From NCBI GenBank assembly GCA_021292105.1, contig CM037863.1, positions 9,426,085 to 9,490,084 on the forward strand: 64,000 bases of DNA. The letters run 5' to 3'. Positions 9,770-20,795 of the stretch are shown in pieces (the stretch's first letter is position 1; every line of letters begins with the position of its first letter). Made by a program: the position numbers and the translations under genes. Under the pieces are notes generated by a model that saw only the letters and a list, made by a program, of their open reading frames with translations, ran no database searches and was not told the DNA's origin. Source of the DNA: Anadara kagoshimensis. Lineage: Eukaryota; Mollusca; Bivalvia; Arcoida; Arcidae.

Positions 9770-11134
9770 CTGGTAATGTTATACTAGGAGCGTCTTTGGT
9801 AGGAACAGCTGTGACACATTATAATATTGATATACAGGTGACAGATGGAACTAACACAGCTACCAGCACACTTACTGTTGTGATATCAGGTTAAGTAGTT
9901 ATACGTAACTGGTCAAGATTGATTGATCGATCGATCATTGATTGATTGATTGATGGATGAATCAATGAATTAATAAATAAATGAATGAATGAATGGATGA
10001 ATGAATGAATGAATGGATGGATGGATGGATAGATGGATAGGTGGGTGGTTGATTATTAATGGATGGATGGATGGATGGATTGATTGTTTGGTTGATTGAT
10101 TGATTGGAATTTTTAATGCCTCAGTGAAGATTCGTGACCGGCAGGTCAAGGTTGATTGATTGCTTTATTGAATGATGCTTTATGTACCACTGAAGAATAT
10201 TTCACTTGTATCGAGACAACTTGCATTTTAAAAACCCAATATATTTATATACAAATCACCATATTCGTCCGTCTGTCTGTCCATCCATGTAAAATCATGC
10301 CCAGGCTGCTTTGGACAACGGTCATAAAACTTCACATGACTAATCTTCATGGTCTAAAGGTGTGTCATAACCTTGAACGAAGGTCATATCTAAAAGGTCA
10401 AGGTCACAGGTAAACATTAAATGTTGGGGCGGGGAAGGGGGTATTTGGCTCTCAAGAGACAGGTTCTAGTTTGTCATGTCATTGCAAGTAGAAATTATAT
10501 CAATGTTTTTTCTTTTTTATTTTGTAATGCGCTCGGAAAAATGTGTAGGTAGGATTCCTTAGCGTTCTTTAGATTCTGTATTTTTTATTTTTTTTATTTT
10601 GTAAACAGATTTGAATAACGCACCAGTCATCAATAACTTACCGAGGGAGTTAACTTTACCGGAAACACAGGCTGTTGGATCAACCGTCTTCACCCTTTCT
10701 GTGACCGACTTGGATGATGATCCTGTCAGTTATCAGCTAACATTCAGTCCGGTATCAGGGGCTGCAAAGTTCAACTTGGATACTGCTAGTGAGTATTTCT
10801 GACTCTTATAATACATTATTTCAGTATACCGAGGTCTTAAAATAGCTCAAAGGACGAAGTTGATTAGAGTAATGCGCCTCAGTCAAGACACTTGAAATCA
10901 CTTACATCAAGGCGAGCAGTTCATGGATGATAGAGAAAACCAGAGTCCCGGAGAAAACCGCTAAACCTCAGCAAGCGAACTGGCAAAATGTATCTCACTG
11001 GGATCTGTCCTGGGTGGGATACGAACCAAGGCGATTAGAGACAGTGGTCTGTAAATGTGCGCTTTAGACCACTCGGCCACCCAGGACCAGTAAAACGTGT
11101 ATTTCTTTCTTTCTATCTTTCTTTTTTCGTTGAT

Positions 11135-11169
<35 letters not shown>

Positions 11170-14100
11170 CGTTGTATTTATGATTACTTATTTTCTAATT
11201 TATTTCATTTATATACTTACTTATTTCCAGGTAGAGGGATAAGATTGGCTAATACATTGGATTATGAATCTGGTATTCGGGAGTATAACATAACAGTAAT
11301 AGCATTTGATGGTGCATTGTCCTCAACTCCAGGGACCTTGAATATCCAGATAATTGACGTAAACGAACCGCCAGTATTTGACAAAAACTTGTACACTATT
11401 AGTAGATCTGAAAGTAATGTAAGTACACGTATATCGGTATGAATTCGGTACATATATATATACAGTCAAACCTGTGTATAAAGGCCACCCAAGGGAACCA
11501 GGAAATGCGGTCTTTATGGGCAGGTGGCCCTTATATACAGGTTCTAATTATATGAATAAAGAACAATTGGGATACAATTTCACTGACCTCTATAACCAGG
11601 TGGCCTTATATAGAGGTGGCCTTTAAGGCATGTTTGACTGTGTTTATAAGTGTTGGCATTCCCGCAAACTAGTCTGTCCGTCCCTGTAAAGTCGTGCCCA
11701 GGCCATATCTCGTAGCCGCTTTTGACGACGATCATAAAACTTAAAATGGATAATCTTCTTTCTCTCAAGGTGTGTCATGACATTGAACAAAGGTTATATC
11801 GTAAAGGTCAAGGTCACGAGAAAACATAAAATGTTGGGGCGGGCTGGGGGGATTTGGCTCTCAAGAGACAGTTCTAGTTTCCTACAGTGTTTATTATTAC
11901 ATCCGACTCAAATAATGTTTACTAACCTTTCTACAAAACCCTTTAATTCTCGGAGACACGAACACCTAGTTTCGCCAACTCGGTTTTCAACGTTTCAACT
12001 TTCCAGGTTGAATATCGAAGTGCATTAGAGCCAACATCGACCCACCCCCGCATGTGCGACATAAAACCGTTGTCCCCGTTGCCGTGTCAATGTAAACTTT
12101 TTGGTGAATATATTAAACCATATGTTTTAATAAAAGTAAAATTGACACAGAAACGAAACCAGATAATTATATAATAATTTTAAAGAGACCATGCTACAAT
12201 CGTTGCTTTAGAAAGGGCAGAAAAAACAATGGATGGAGTACTGGCGTTTTTCACTGAGTCAAGAGTTTTTCATTTCTAATATCACGGCTGTCAGTACAAA
12301 TTGATAAGAAGGAGGGTATCGGAGTTAACGATGAAACACACTCACTGCAATGGCCAAACTGATAATTTTTCCCTATCAAGATATCGAGGTGGTGAGTACA
12401 CGTATGGAGGACAGCAGAGCGAACATTGAAAAAACATCGACCGCAGTGGCCGAACTGATAAATTTTCCCTGTCAAAAGAATTTCACTAATATCGAGGCGG
12501 TTAGTGAATGTATGGAGGAGGAAACCAGAGTGAACGATAAAGATCATCGACCGCAGTGACCGAACTGGTAAACTTTCTCTGTCTTAAGATATGCCCGTGT
12601 GTCATACGTACCTAAAGGGGATGAGGCGTTTTAATTTGTTAAGTGGGTGCTTTATATCAGAAGGTCGATGTCCCTTAAAGAAAGTTTAGATGACCTTAAC
12701 ATCGGACCAAACATGGGCTTGTGTTATAATGCTTGTAACTGACTAAAACCCTTTGGAGAAAAAAAAAAGGGAGGAAGTTTTGATCTGAGTAACGGAAAAA
12801 TAGGGAGAATACAAGGGTTAGAAAACGAGTCGTGTAAGAGTTCGTTGTTTTGCTTTTCTTTTTCTTTTTTCTTTAAGGAGTTTTTGTCTGTAACAGGTTT
12901 TGTTTTGTCAGTAACGGGAATTTTAATACGAGGTCCTGTAAACATTGTTTTATATACACGACTCGTCGCTATTTCTTTTTCAAAACGTGACTTTTAATCT
13001 TCTAATTTCTGCACTTAAGGACTGACTTTTCTTTTTTTATTCACTCATCAAGATATGAACTGCTAAAGCAGGCTGGGACAAATCACATAAATCGCGAAGT
13101 GGTTTATAGCTGGTTTATAAAAGTTCATACCTTGATGAACGATTAAAATACAACCGTCAATTCTTATATTTACAATCAAGTAAATGTCCTTTTTTCGAAT
13201 GACGGTTTTAAAAAGTACTATATTGAACTGAAGACACCCAGTTACAATTATTAATTGGTACTATTTGTGGAGTTTGCGCATCATTATGTTCCATATGCAA
13301 TCACGGAACTGTTTACACTATTTACAACAGTCCATCGAAAAATAACGTTAGTCGGGGGAGAGATGTCCATGTAGATAGTGATATTTACATGTAAATATTT
13401 TACTATGTCCAGATATTTACATGTAAATATTTTAATATGTCCAGATATTTACATGTAAATATTTTAATATGTCCAGATATTCACATTGTAAATATTTTAA
13501 TATGTCCAGTGGTAAGCATCCTCTGTAACCTACTTTAAAAAAAAATCAATACCACGACGGTAACTCAGTTGGTAGAGTGCTCGCTCAGTATGTAGAAAGG
13601 TTATGTGTTCAAACCCAGCCGGGGTCTGACAAAGACTTGAAAATAAGAATTGTTCTTTCGCCAAGCACTTGTTTTCACGAAAAAGATCTTAAAAATTGAT
13701 GGCCCGTGTCATGTAAACGAACACTCCCTGCGGATTGCCCTAATGCAAAGGTAAACATTTATACCATTTCACAAATAGCTGGTGAATTATTTTTGACCGG
13801 GAGGTAAAACCTATTCAATCAGTCAATTTTCGAAATCACCACTTACTGTTCTCATGACATTTCATCATTTATATTGTAGGCCGGTCATTCTTTTCCAAGT
13901 CCAGGTGCATCAGTTACTGACCCGGATGTTAATGACACATTTACGTTTAAAATAATCGGAGGAGACGACAGCACAAAGTTTGTTCTTAACCCTAACACTG
14001 GTATTGTTAGCTTTGCCGTTCACTATGACCTGGAAGCCGGATATCCGTCAAATCTAACCTGGATAATTGCAGTCGTTGATTCTGGAGGACTGTCAGGAAC

Positions 14101-17009
14101 GGCAACTCTGGTTGTTTATGTAGTTGACAATAATGATAACACACCAGAATTTCAGCAGATGACGAAAACTGTTCAAATATCAAATGATGTTGGAATCGGA
14201 GCATCCATTGCGGATATCCAAGCAACTGACGCAGACGTTTCAGAGTTATATTCCAGCATCACATACTCTATCGACCAATCTCATGATTATGAATATTTTA
14301 GAATCGGAACAAAAGGGGAACTTTTTACCGCCAAATCCCTCTCTTCCTTAACTGATGCCACCCTTAAAATATTCGTCCGAGCAACCGACGTTAATAACAG
14401 ACAATCAGCAGCGGAAGTGCTCGTTGTGGTTAGGGCACCTGTTTCCAAAAGTTTTGCTGAAGATCCGGGTAACTTTGTCTGGATAACTTCCGTTATCCTA
14501 GCCGTAGCTGCTGTGGCGATGCTTCTTGTTGCGGCCATATACAGAAGAACAACAAACGGCTTTATTTTCTGCAAGTAAGAATAATTATATGAGTCTCTCA
14601 ATTGACTGAGAAAATGAGAAAAGAAATAGAATATAAGCGATTTGCGACAAGACTATGTTTCTTCCCTATCGCAAGGTTGAATCTAAATACAAGTCCAAAA
14701 CAGATTAAACGTGACTTGTTCATTGGGCTGAAAGTATACAGATATGTAGTATACACTGTGGTATATCTGTAATTTTAAATAAAACTGATGGTTCTATGTA
14801 CCCTGGCAAGTTAACTTATCGCTATGCGAGATATTTCTTTGAAGGGTGACAAAATGATCAAATACAGTATAGACTTGTTGAAAGTTTAGCCCTATGTTAG
14901 TTAACGAATTTGTACCGAACCGACAGCTTCTCTTAGCCATACTCGAGCTCTTTAAAGGCAGCTATTTTAGTATCTCTTGGCAGCTTTTTTGTCACTAGTT
15001 GTCCATATTTAAGCCACCAACTCTTCAGCCTAGGATCGACTCCTGTTCGTTTAGTTTAGTGTTAAACTTTCGTCAAGTCTGTACTGCATATGAATCAAGG
15101 ATGTAGAGTAGTCTGTGTTTCTTTGTTGTTACTAATTGTGTGTTCGTTCTTTCGTGTTCTTAGTTGCTTTAGTATTTGTTCAGTGCATATATCCTCTCGC
15201 TAATGCAGACATACTTTAGTGTGGAAAAATATATTCTTTTCGTTTGCCGAAGGTCAGCTGTTTCCTCCACAATCAAAGAACTGTTCGGCTTGATATAAGT
15301 GGAATTAAATCGACCGCGACACAAAACACCATTACTCCACTCACTTATAGCTTAATTTTTTTTTTAATATTTTGTTATTTTTTAATGATATCTTTAAACA
15401 TTTTTGACCTTGGTAGTGACCTACAGTTGACCTTTGTATTTTGTTATGGATTTAGTATTTTTTTATTTTCAGAAAATGGCCTGATATCTTGAAGCCATCA
15501 ATGGGTTCCTCCAAAGTTTCTTCAACGTGTAAGTATCCCCTCGAAATGGCACAAATACATTTTATATATCGCACTACAGATAAATGATTTGCGTATCGCT
15601 TATGTTTGGCCATATGTCTATCCGATTTAGAGTGCAAAGCAAAAACAAACATACCTGTCCATATCTAAATCATAATCCCAAAAGCAAAGTAAAATCTTCG
15701 AAAACTGGCAAATGGAGTTAAGCAGTTATTCGGTCATATTATGGTGTTGAAAAGCTTCAGTTATCTTGGGTTTCTCTGAGAACTTCTTAGCCATCGCAAT
15801 CCCAAAAGCAAAGTAAGATCTTCGAAAACTGGCAAATGGAGTTAAGCAGTTATTCGGTCATATTATGGTGTTGAAAAGCTTCAGTTATCTTGGGTTTCTC
15901 CGAGAACTTCTTAGCCATCGCAGTACTGACGGTCTCGTGTCCTTAGCTGGCACATTCACACAATCTGCAATCCTAGTCTAGGTCTTTTATTTCTATTTCG
16001 CGCCAGCGATAACTTATTTACTCTTTCAACAGAGACAAAGGTGCCTCTGTTGATATATGAAGAGTTCTCTATAATCTAAAACAAACATATCAGTCCATGT
16101 CAAACTCACAATCCCAAAAACAAAGTAAAAACTTTGAAAACTAAAACAAGTAGTTAGACAAGTGCACTTTCACCTGGAAGGTGATATTGGATGCTTTGGA
16201 AAGGTAAGCTGTAAAAAGCACATCCTGTATAGCTAGTTGCCACTGCCATGTGTTACATTAGCAAAAATCTTCATTGTTTGTATTTGCAGGGGCAAGGAAA
16301 CCACCTCCTACTTCCAAAAAGATGAAATCATCGAATTCTGAATGGAAACCATGGACATATAACCTACGTAAGCATCTAAATCTTAACACTTGTAAAAATT
16401 AACAATATGAAAATGCGTCATTTAAATATCATTTTATAGGAATCTTTCAGACATTTACCCACATAGTAATTCATAGGGGTTGTTTTGTATTCAAACCTCA
16501 TGTCATATTGCATAAAACACATTTTCTTGTTTAAATCTCAATTATAACTAAACCTGTTTTATTTTGCAGCACTAGATGCCCATTTCGGAATACGTTTTCT
16601 CGTCAGTAGTGCTTGGACTAAAATTGTGAAACGAAAATGTTTCAAGAAGTTGGAAAAAATATCCAATGGACCAAAATATATTAAAACAAATTTAGCTTAG
16701 GAAAAACTTTGATATACCCGTTAATGATGAAACAACCAAACAAGAAAATATAAATAAAAGACGAGCACGTATTGTGACCACTGATTATAAAATGCATGAC
16801 TTTGGTCAGACACTTGAGTAAATGTCTTTTTTCACAACGATGGGTCCATAAATATACACATTTAAAAGTTGAGTCAATCCCTAGTTTTCCAAACAATGCA
16901 TCAAGCAAGTCCCCCTACAATTAAATGCAAATTCATATACCTTTCATTTATTTCAATAAAAGTGTTACAAAAATGTTACTTTTAATTCTTTATTTTTTTT
17001 TCAGGATAA
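9770..17009 (+). CDS. Cadherin-type single-pass membrane protein, 3' part (seven exons)
   Basis: Exons 9770-9889, 10609-10788, 11231-11418, 13880-14574, 15473-15528, 16290-16367 and 17005-17009 all have AG/GT borders. Their phases join without a break: 440 codons including the stop. The visible part has the end of one cadherin repeat, then repeats at about 40-147 (ending DVNEPPVF), 148-252 (ending DNNDNTPEF) and 253-350. A transmembrane helix lies at about 361-383 (FVWITSVILAVAAVAMLLVA), followed by a ~56-residue basic, proline-containing tail ending WKPWTYNLR. Cadherins are calcium-dependent adhesion proteins; the DxNEPP and DNNDN linkers bind calcium. The tail has no recognisable catenin-binding region, so this is a non-classical, cadherin-related protein. 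No 5' exons were found; the gene is truncated, or its 5' exons are too diverged to see. Confidence 0.8.
9915..10105. repeat. Degenerate tetranucleotide microsatellite (GATT/GAAT/GGAT)
   Basis: About 190 bp of interleaved 4-bp units beginning 26 bp after the donor of the first visible cadherin exon. The dominant unit changes from GATT to GAAT to GGAT and back. Confidence 0.9.
10245..10478 (+). repeat. DR3 dispersed repeat (plus), in cadherin intron
   Basis: Blocks in order: tccatgtaaaatcatgccca, acggtcataaaacttcacat, aaggtgtgtcataacc, aaaaggtcaaggtcacagg, ttggctctcaagagacag. The order matches the copy at 11.65 kb. Confidence 0.8.
10835..11088 (-). mobile_element. SINE-2 with tRNA-like head (minus), in cadherin intron
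   Basis: On the minus strand the head reads tgggtggccgagtggtctaa (A-box-like), then ggttcgtatcccaccc (B-box-like), as in a Leu- or Ser-type tRNA-derived SINE. The body contains the inverse of gaaaaccagagtcccgga. It is not a tRNA gene: no cloverleaf closes and it continues into the SINE body. Confidence 0.7.
11463..11640. mobile_element. MITE-B, Tc1/mariner-like ends
   Basis: The left end cagtcaaacctg...aaggccacc is mirrored by ggtggccttt...catgtttgactg at the right, as inverted repeats of ~27 bp with a short mismatch block. CAGT termini next to a left TA (right TG) fit a degraded TA target-site duplication. No transposase. Confidence 0.7.
11650..11880 (+). repeat. DR3 dispersed repeat (plus), in cadherin intron
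   Basis: Carries tccctgtaaagtcgtgccca, gacgatcataaaacttaaaa, gtaaaggtcaaggtcacgag and ttggctctcaagagacagtt. Same sense and block order as the copy at 10.25 kb. Confidence 0.8.
12280..12600 (-). repeat. Tandem ~100-bp repeat related to the SINE-2 tail
   Basis: Three degraded units recur at about 12341, 12438 and 12549 (gcagtggccgaactgataaa, then atatcgaggcggt, then atggaggaggaaaccagag). Read on the minus strand this matches the tail module of the SINE-2 copy at 32.8-33.2 kb (ctggtttcctccaccatc...cgatat). No tRNA-like head is present here. Confidence 0.6.
12601..13378. other. Cadherin intron, no feature recognised
   Basis: Part of the long intron between 11418 and 13880. AT-rich, no open frame with protein-like composition and no clear repeat. 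Confidence 0.6.
13379..13509. repeat. 32-bp tandem repeat with palindromic core, 4 copies
   Basis: Unit: agatatttacatgtaaatat followed by tttaatatgtcc. The first 20 bases contain the perfect 18-bp palindrome ATATTTACATGTAAATAT. The last copy has a substitution and an insertion. Confidence 0.9.
13553..13790 (+). mobile_element. SINE-1 with tRNA-like head (plus), in cadherin intron
   Basis: The head gtaactcagttggtagagtg (A box) and tgtgttcaaacccag (B box) is followed by a conserved body (ctgacaaagacttgaaaata, gttctttcgccaagcacttg, aagatcttaaaaa) and ends near aatagctgg. The body matches the minus-strand copies at 17.2 and 55.7 kb, so this is a SINE and not a tRNA gene. It ends ~90 bp before the acceptor of the largest cadherin exon. 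Confidence 0.8.
14864..15087. mobile_element. MITE-A copy 2, in cadherin intron
   Basis: The left end tagacttgttgaaagttta and the right end gttaaactttcgtcaagtct are inverted. It sits between the transmembrane exon and the first tail exon. Confidence 0.7.
15641..15922 (-). repeat. DR1 fragment with a near-perfect 124-bp tandem duplication
   Basis: 15641-15727 matches the DR1 tail and middle on the minus strand (caaaaacaaacatacctgtc, aaagcaaagtaaaatc, aactggcaaatggagttaa). From 15674 a 124-bp block is repeated head to tail at 15798 with only a few differences, so the duplication is recent. Confidence 0.85.
16078..16250 (-). repeat. DR1 dispersed repeat (minus), in cadherin intron
   Basis: aaacaaacatatcagtccat, caatcccaaaaacaaagtaa, a diverged centre and tagctagttgccactgccat. 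It ends ~40 bp before the acceptor of the 16290 exon. Confidence 0.7.
16566..16640 (+). repeat. DR5 short dispersed repeat
   Basis: gcagcactagatgcccattt and cgtcagtagtgcttggacta, in the last cadherin intron. Confidence 0.65.
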
Positions 17010-17165
17010 GCTTAAGTAAGCTTAGGAAAGAAAACATAAATTATCATCAAACAATATTTAAAAAAATCAAAGGCCGGAAGAAGAAAAGCGCAATTTGTCT
17101 GAAAACAAATCCAATAATTTTACTTTTTATGTAATTGGAACAACTCGTGTAAAACTATAACTTGC

Positions 17166-17171
17166 AATAAA
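17166..17171 (+). promoter_or_regulatory. Candidate poly(A) signal of cadherin gene
   Basis: AATAAA about 157 nt after the inferred stop codon (17007-17009), at a usual distance for a terminal exon. Confidence 0.5.
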
Positions 17172-17199
17172 ATGTTTAAAGTAAATGGCGTTCTGTGTC

Positions 17200-17475
17200 T
17201 GTTAATTTGAGTTCAGTAATGGTGTTTATCGTCCCAGTCAAGAACATTTCACTGACGTCAGCTATAGGCAAAGGTGCAGAAATTTCCCTGTGCGTTGCGC
17301 TGATGGCATAATACAGCAGTGTTCTTTGTCGTGCAACGCCCACCTTGACATTTAGACGCCTTTATAATAAATTCCAATCCGAAAGAACTGTGACTTTCCT
17401 TTCGTAATGCCAAGTGTTTGGTGAAAGAACGGTTATTACCCACTTTTTAGTATTGTGTCAGACCTGGTCGGGGGT
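17200..17475 (-). mobile_element. SINE-1 (minus), diverged head
   Basis: Read on the minus strand it carries gaccaggtctgacacaa, ccgttctttcaccaaacact and ends at ttgcctatagctgac, in the same order as the 55.7-kb copy. The tRNA-like head is eroded. Confidence 0.7.
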
Positions 17476-17627
17476 TCTGTGTCAATTATTTGATGCGAAT
17501 ATTCTGTGTTGACTCAGAATGTATATGCTCTCCGTAATTAGTGTTTGGTCCTATTATTTTTTTCTTTAGATAGATAAGTGAATGTACATTTTGTATCTTT
17601 TACAGTTGTTTGTCATACCATAAGAAC

Positions 17628-17725
17628 CACTACGGTAACTCAGATAGAGTGCTCACTTCGCATGTGTTCGATGCCTGGCCGGGGCTGACTGCGACCGATG
17701 TGCAGATCGGCTTTTGGGACAACTG
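17628..17725 (+). mobile_element. SINE-1 head fragment (plus)
   Basis: accactacggtaactcagat (A box region) and catgtgttcgatgcctgg (B box region), then ggggctgactgcgaccgatg. It lacks the rest of the SINE body. Confidence 0.6.
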
Positions 17726-17824
17726 GTTATAATACTAAAACTTTAGATGTGCACTGGAGTTAATGTCCTATTGTATGACTGTAGTTATTTAGGGACCGCG
17801 ATAATTCCAATTTATAACCAGTTA

Positions 17825-18090
17825 GATTTCCCTGGTGAAAGATCACGTGTTTAACTAAATATGCCCATTTTTAAAATTGGCTTTAGGCTATGCTTTGAAC
17901 ATGGACTGGTATGTATATTGGTTTTTTAAATAAATATCAAGTCGCATTTATTTTAAACACAAATATTTCCGGATCACCCGGTCAGTTCCAGGTGGAAGTT
18001 CGCGTGTCTAACCTTTTTGTCAGTTTCAAAGGTTTTACTTTGTTTCTGGATTTTTAATTCAGACATGGATAAGTATGTTTGTTTTTGATA
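17825..18090 (+). repeat. Two partial DR1 copies in tandem (plus)
   Basis: Two 3' halves follow each other: ttccctggtgaaagatcacg to gaacatggactggtatgta (17825-17925), and ccaggtggaagttcgcgtgt to gacatggataagtatgtttg (about 17960-18090). Confidence 0.65.
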
Positions 18091-18232
18091 TATAAAAAGG
18101 TTTTGATAACATTATTTACGGGGAAAATTACAACATGCATTGTGTTTATCTTGTTCGTAAAAATGTTGAAATAGGATAAATACTGTATTTTCTCTAGAAA
18201 GCTTAGTGAAATGTAAAGAGACAGGTCTTGTT

Positions 18233-18455
18233 AATGGACAGTGATCCTTATTAAATTATCAATCTCAATTGTCTAATTTCACACGTGGCGGGAGCAGCTA
18301 GCTAAACAGGAGTCGTTTACCATTCCGAAGCACCCGACCTCACTTCCCTTGTGAATGTTCATGCGTCTAACCTAACTTGTCAGTTCCAAAGTTTTTACGT
18401 TGCTTCTGGATTGTGAATCGGACATGGATTAGTATGTTTGCTTTTGATTTTCATA
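18233..18455 (+). repeat. DR1 dispersed repeat (plus)
   Basis: Nearly complete: cacacgtggcgggagcagct, agctaaacaggagtcgttta, aacctaacttgtcagttcca, cggacatggattagtatgtt. Confidence 0.8.
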
Positions 18456-18596
18456 TAAACGTATAACAAAAAAGTATATAGGGGTGAATCTTAACTTTTA
18501 TGAGTTAGGTTGCCAGTTTACATCTTTTATCAATTAAAATATATTAGTCAGCACAGAAAAGCATCAAATATCATATATATATACATTTCACACTGT

Positions 18597-18700
18597 TAGA
18601 CTAAATCAAAAACAAACATACAAATTCATTTATAAACCCAAATTCTAAAACAAAGAAAAAACTTCAAAACTGGCAAATTAGGTTAAACAAATTAGAAAAT
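18597..18700 (-). repeat. DR1 tail fragment (minus)
   Basis: atcaaaaacaaacatacaaa, a diverged tail, then cttcaaaactggcaaattag gttaaaca. Confidence 0.65.
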
Positions 18701-18867
18701 ATTGAGAAGGATAGCATTTACCGGGACTGATTCAAGATAATAAATTCCAAATATCAAGATATTTATTAAAAAAAACTCTTTTTTTATTTCATTCAATATA
18801 CAATTACAAACAATTAAACATTATACAAGTACAAGACACAGAATATACAATGTATAATGAATATTTT

Positions 18868-18870
18868 AAT

Positions 18871-18903
<33 letters not shown>
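18868..18903. repeat. (GA)n microsatellite
   Basis: About 36 bp of GA dinucleotides with two small interruptions. Confidence 0.95.
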
Positions 18904-18904
<1 letters not shown>

Positions 18905-19934
18905 TATGATACCTTAAAATAAAACATTTACCATATATACTCTATCTTATAAACTTATTATATAATACATACTGTTATATAAAACACTTTTCAAACATAT
19001 TTTTATTAAAAACTGTTAACGCACGTAAAGCATTATCGATTTTCTGTACACATTTTGTACAAATCAAATAAACATTTCATTTTAAAATTGAACATATATA
19101 CGAAGGCCAGCTGGTACTACTTCACAACTGTAGATATAGACGTAACACTAACATTTTAAAATTTAGTATGACATAAACATGTGTATGTAAGGTTATTGGT
19201 TCAATGTTTTGGTAACATAAAGGTATTTATGATTTTGAAACTGATTGCTCAAATGTATCTAGAACGAATTTTAGTTGCTTAACTATTACCACAAAATATG
19301 CTGTTCACCCCAGTGCCTGTCCATAGAAGGGCGTTTTGTTACCGGGGTAAAATGGCGATCCCAGTTTCTTCTTCTTTGACTCAAACATTCTATATTGTAA
19401 TTGAATTGTGTTTTTTTTATGGTGATATTGAATGTTGCTTAACGTCGCATCGCCATTTTTCCAGCTATTCGCAATGAGAACTACTTTATTAATCGCTATG
19501 GATTAATCTATGAGCAAGTTCGTGTATGCACGTGAAGTGCTAGTGTGTTTTATGATCTGCCTTGTACCAGCACAAACTCAGAGCGACTTTAAAATGGTAG
19601 CTCACAGAGCCAGGTCGCTGCAGACAAGCGTACAAGCGTACAACCCACACGTCACTTTAAACTGACCTCGGGTGAACCATTAAAGGACACCGGCAAGGGG
19701 AATTCACTTTCCCTCGCTAGGTGAAAAATGTAAATATAACATTAAAATCCCATTACAAATAAATGTTGACACTTTAATAAAAATCTACCAACATCTATGA
19801 AAAGACCTAAATAATAAAATTATCCGCATTTAAATATCTCTATGTTTCACAGTGAGCATACGTGTATACACATTTTTTACTCGTTACAAATTTAACTCGT
19901 AAGTATATTTTTAAACAAAATAATACCATGCATT
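18904..19934. other. Intergenic, no gene recognised
   Basis: AT-rich. The stretch 19560-19700 is somewhat richer in G and C, but no frame, splice sites or family motif could be supported. Confidence 0.5.
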
Positions 19935-20115
19935 AAAAACAAATACACTGTATACCAATCCATGTTTAAACACAAATCCTAAAACATAGTAAAAACTGAA
20001 GCTGGCTAATTAGGTAAAAAGCATGAACCTCCATTAGGGAAGTGAGTCTGTGTTGTCCGGAAGGGTAAGCATCTCTCCTTCAGCTAGCTACGCTCGTCAC
20101 ATGTATAATAAAATG
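19935..20115 (-). repeat. DR1 dispersed repeat (minus)
   Basis: taccaatccatgtttaaaca, cctccattagggaagtgagt, tccggaagggtaagcatctc, agctagctacgctcgtcaca: the DR1 block order in reverse. Confidence 0.75.
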
Positions 20116-20169
20116 GGTAGAAAGTAACATGACACTGTCGAATATCAGACAGTCATACAAATAGATATC

Positions 20170-20255
20170 TCATGCGGAGCATCCGGCCTCCAGTTCCAAA
20201 GTTTTTACTTTTCTTTTGGATTGTGATTCGGACATGGATTAGTATGTTTCGTTTT
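20170..20255 (+). repeat. DR1 3' end fragment (plus)
   Basis: ccggcctccagttccaaagt followed by ttggattgtgattcggacat and ggattagtatgtttcg. The first part of the element is missing. Confidence 0.7.
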
Positions 20256-20619
20256 TTTTTACGTTTTCCGAATCGTAGTCAAACGGTTTTCTTTTTTCTT
20301 TATTTTTTTCTTTAAAAATCTTTGCTCATTTGATGTTCTTACCTATTTTCCATCCAAGTGTAGTCATCGAGTTTATTTATAAAGTGTCCTTTAACTTTAT
20401 TTTTGTTTGTATCGTGTTTGTGATGGTTGCGTCTTTTTCAGTCACATGTTTTACGAAGTATCGTTAATTGTAAAATCGAAGCAAAAGTTAGTATCCTACA
20501 AAAGTACTAATGGGCGTCGGTAGTTTTTTCGCAGCGGACTATTTTCTACGACTCCTCCTTTTTCGCGGTTGTTTGCTGTTTGTTTCTATGTTCCAATACA
20601 GATTGTTGTTTGCTCTTGG

Positions 20620-20795
20620 CGGGCGTAGATAGCTAAACAGGGGGTGCCTATCTATCCGGAGTGCCCAGCTTTACGTCCCTGATGGAAGTTCACGCGATTA
20701 ACTTAATCTGCTATTTTTAAAGTTTTTATGTTCCTTTGGCATTATTACCGGTATTTGGACATAGATTGTTTTTTTTGTTTTTATGCATACATTCA
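20620..20795 (+). repeat. DR1 dispersed repeat (plus), diverged
   Basis: ggcgggcgtagatagctaaa, tccctgatggaagttcacgc, then a diverged tail atttggacatagattg. Confidence 0.65.

Noticed and set aside
13557-13628. tRNA gene
   Set aside because: Same SINE-1 family; there is no proper acceptor stem.
13960-14578. Treating the stop at 14576-14578 as the end of the cadherin protein
   Set aside because: A donor (gcaa|gtaaga) overlaps it and three downstream exons continue in phase to a new stop.
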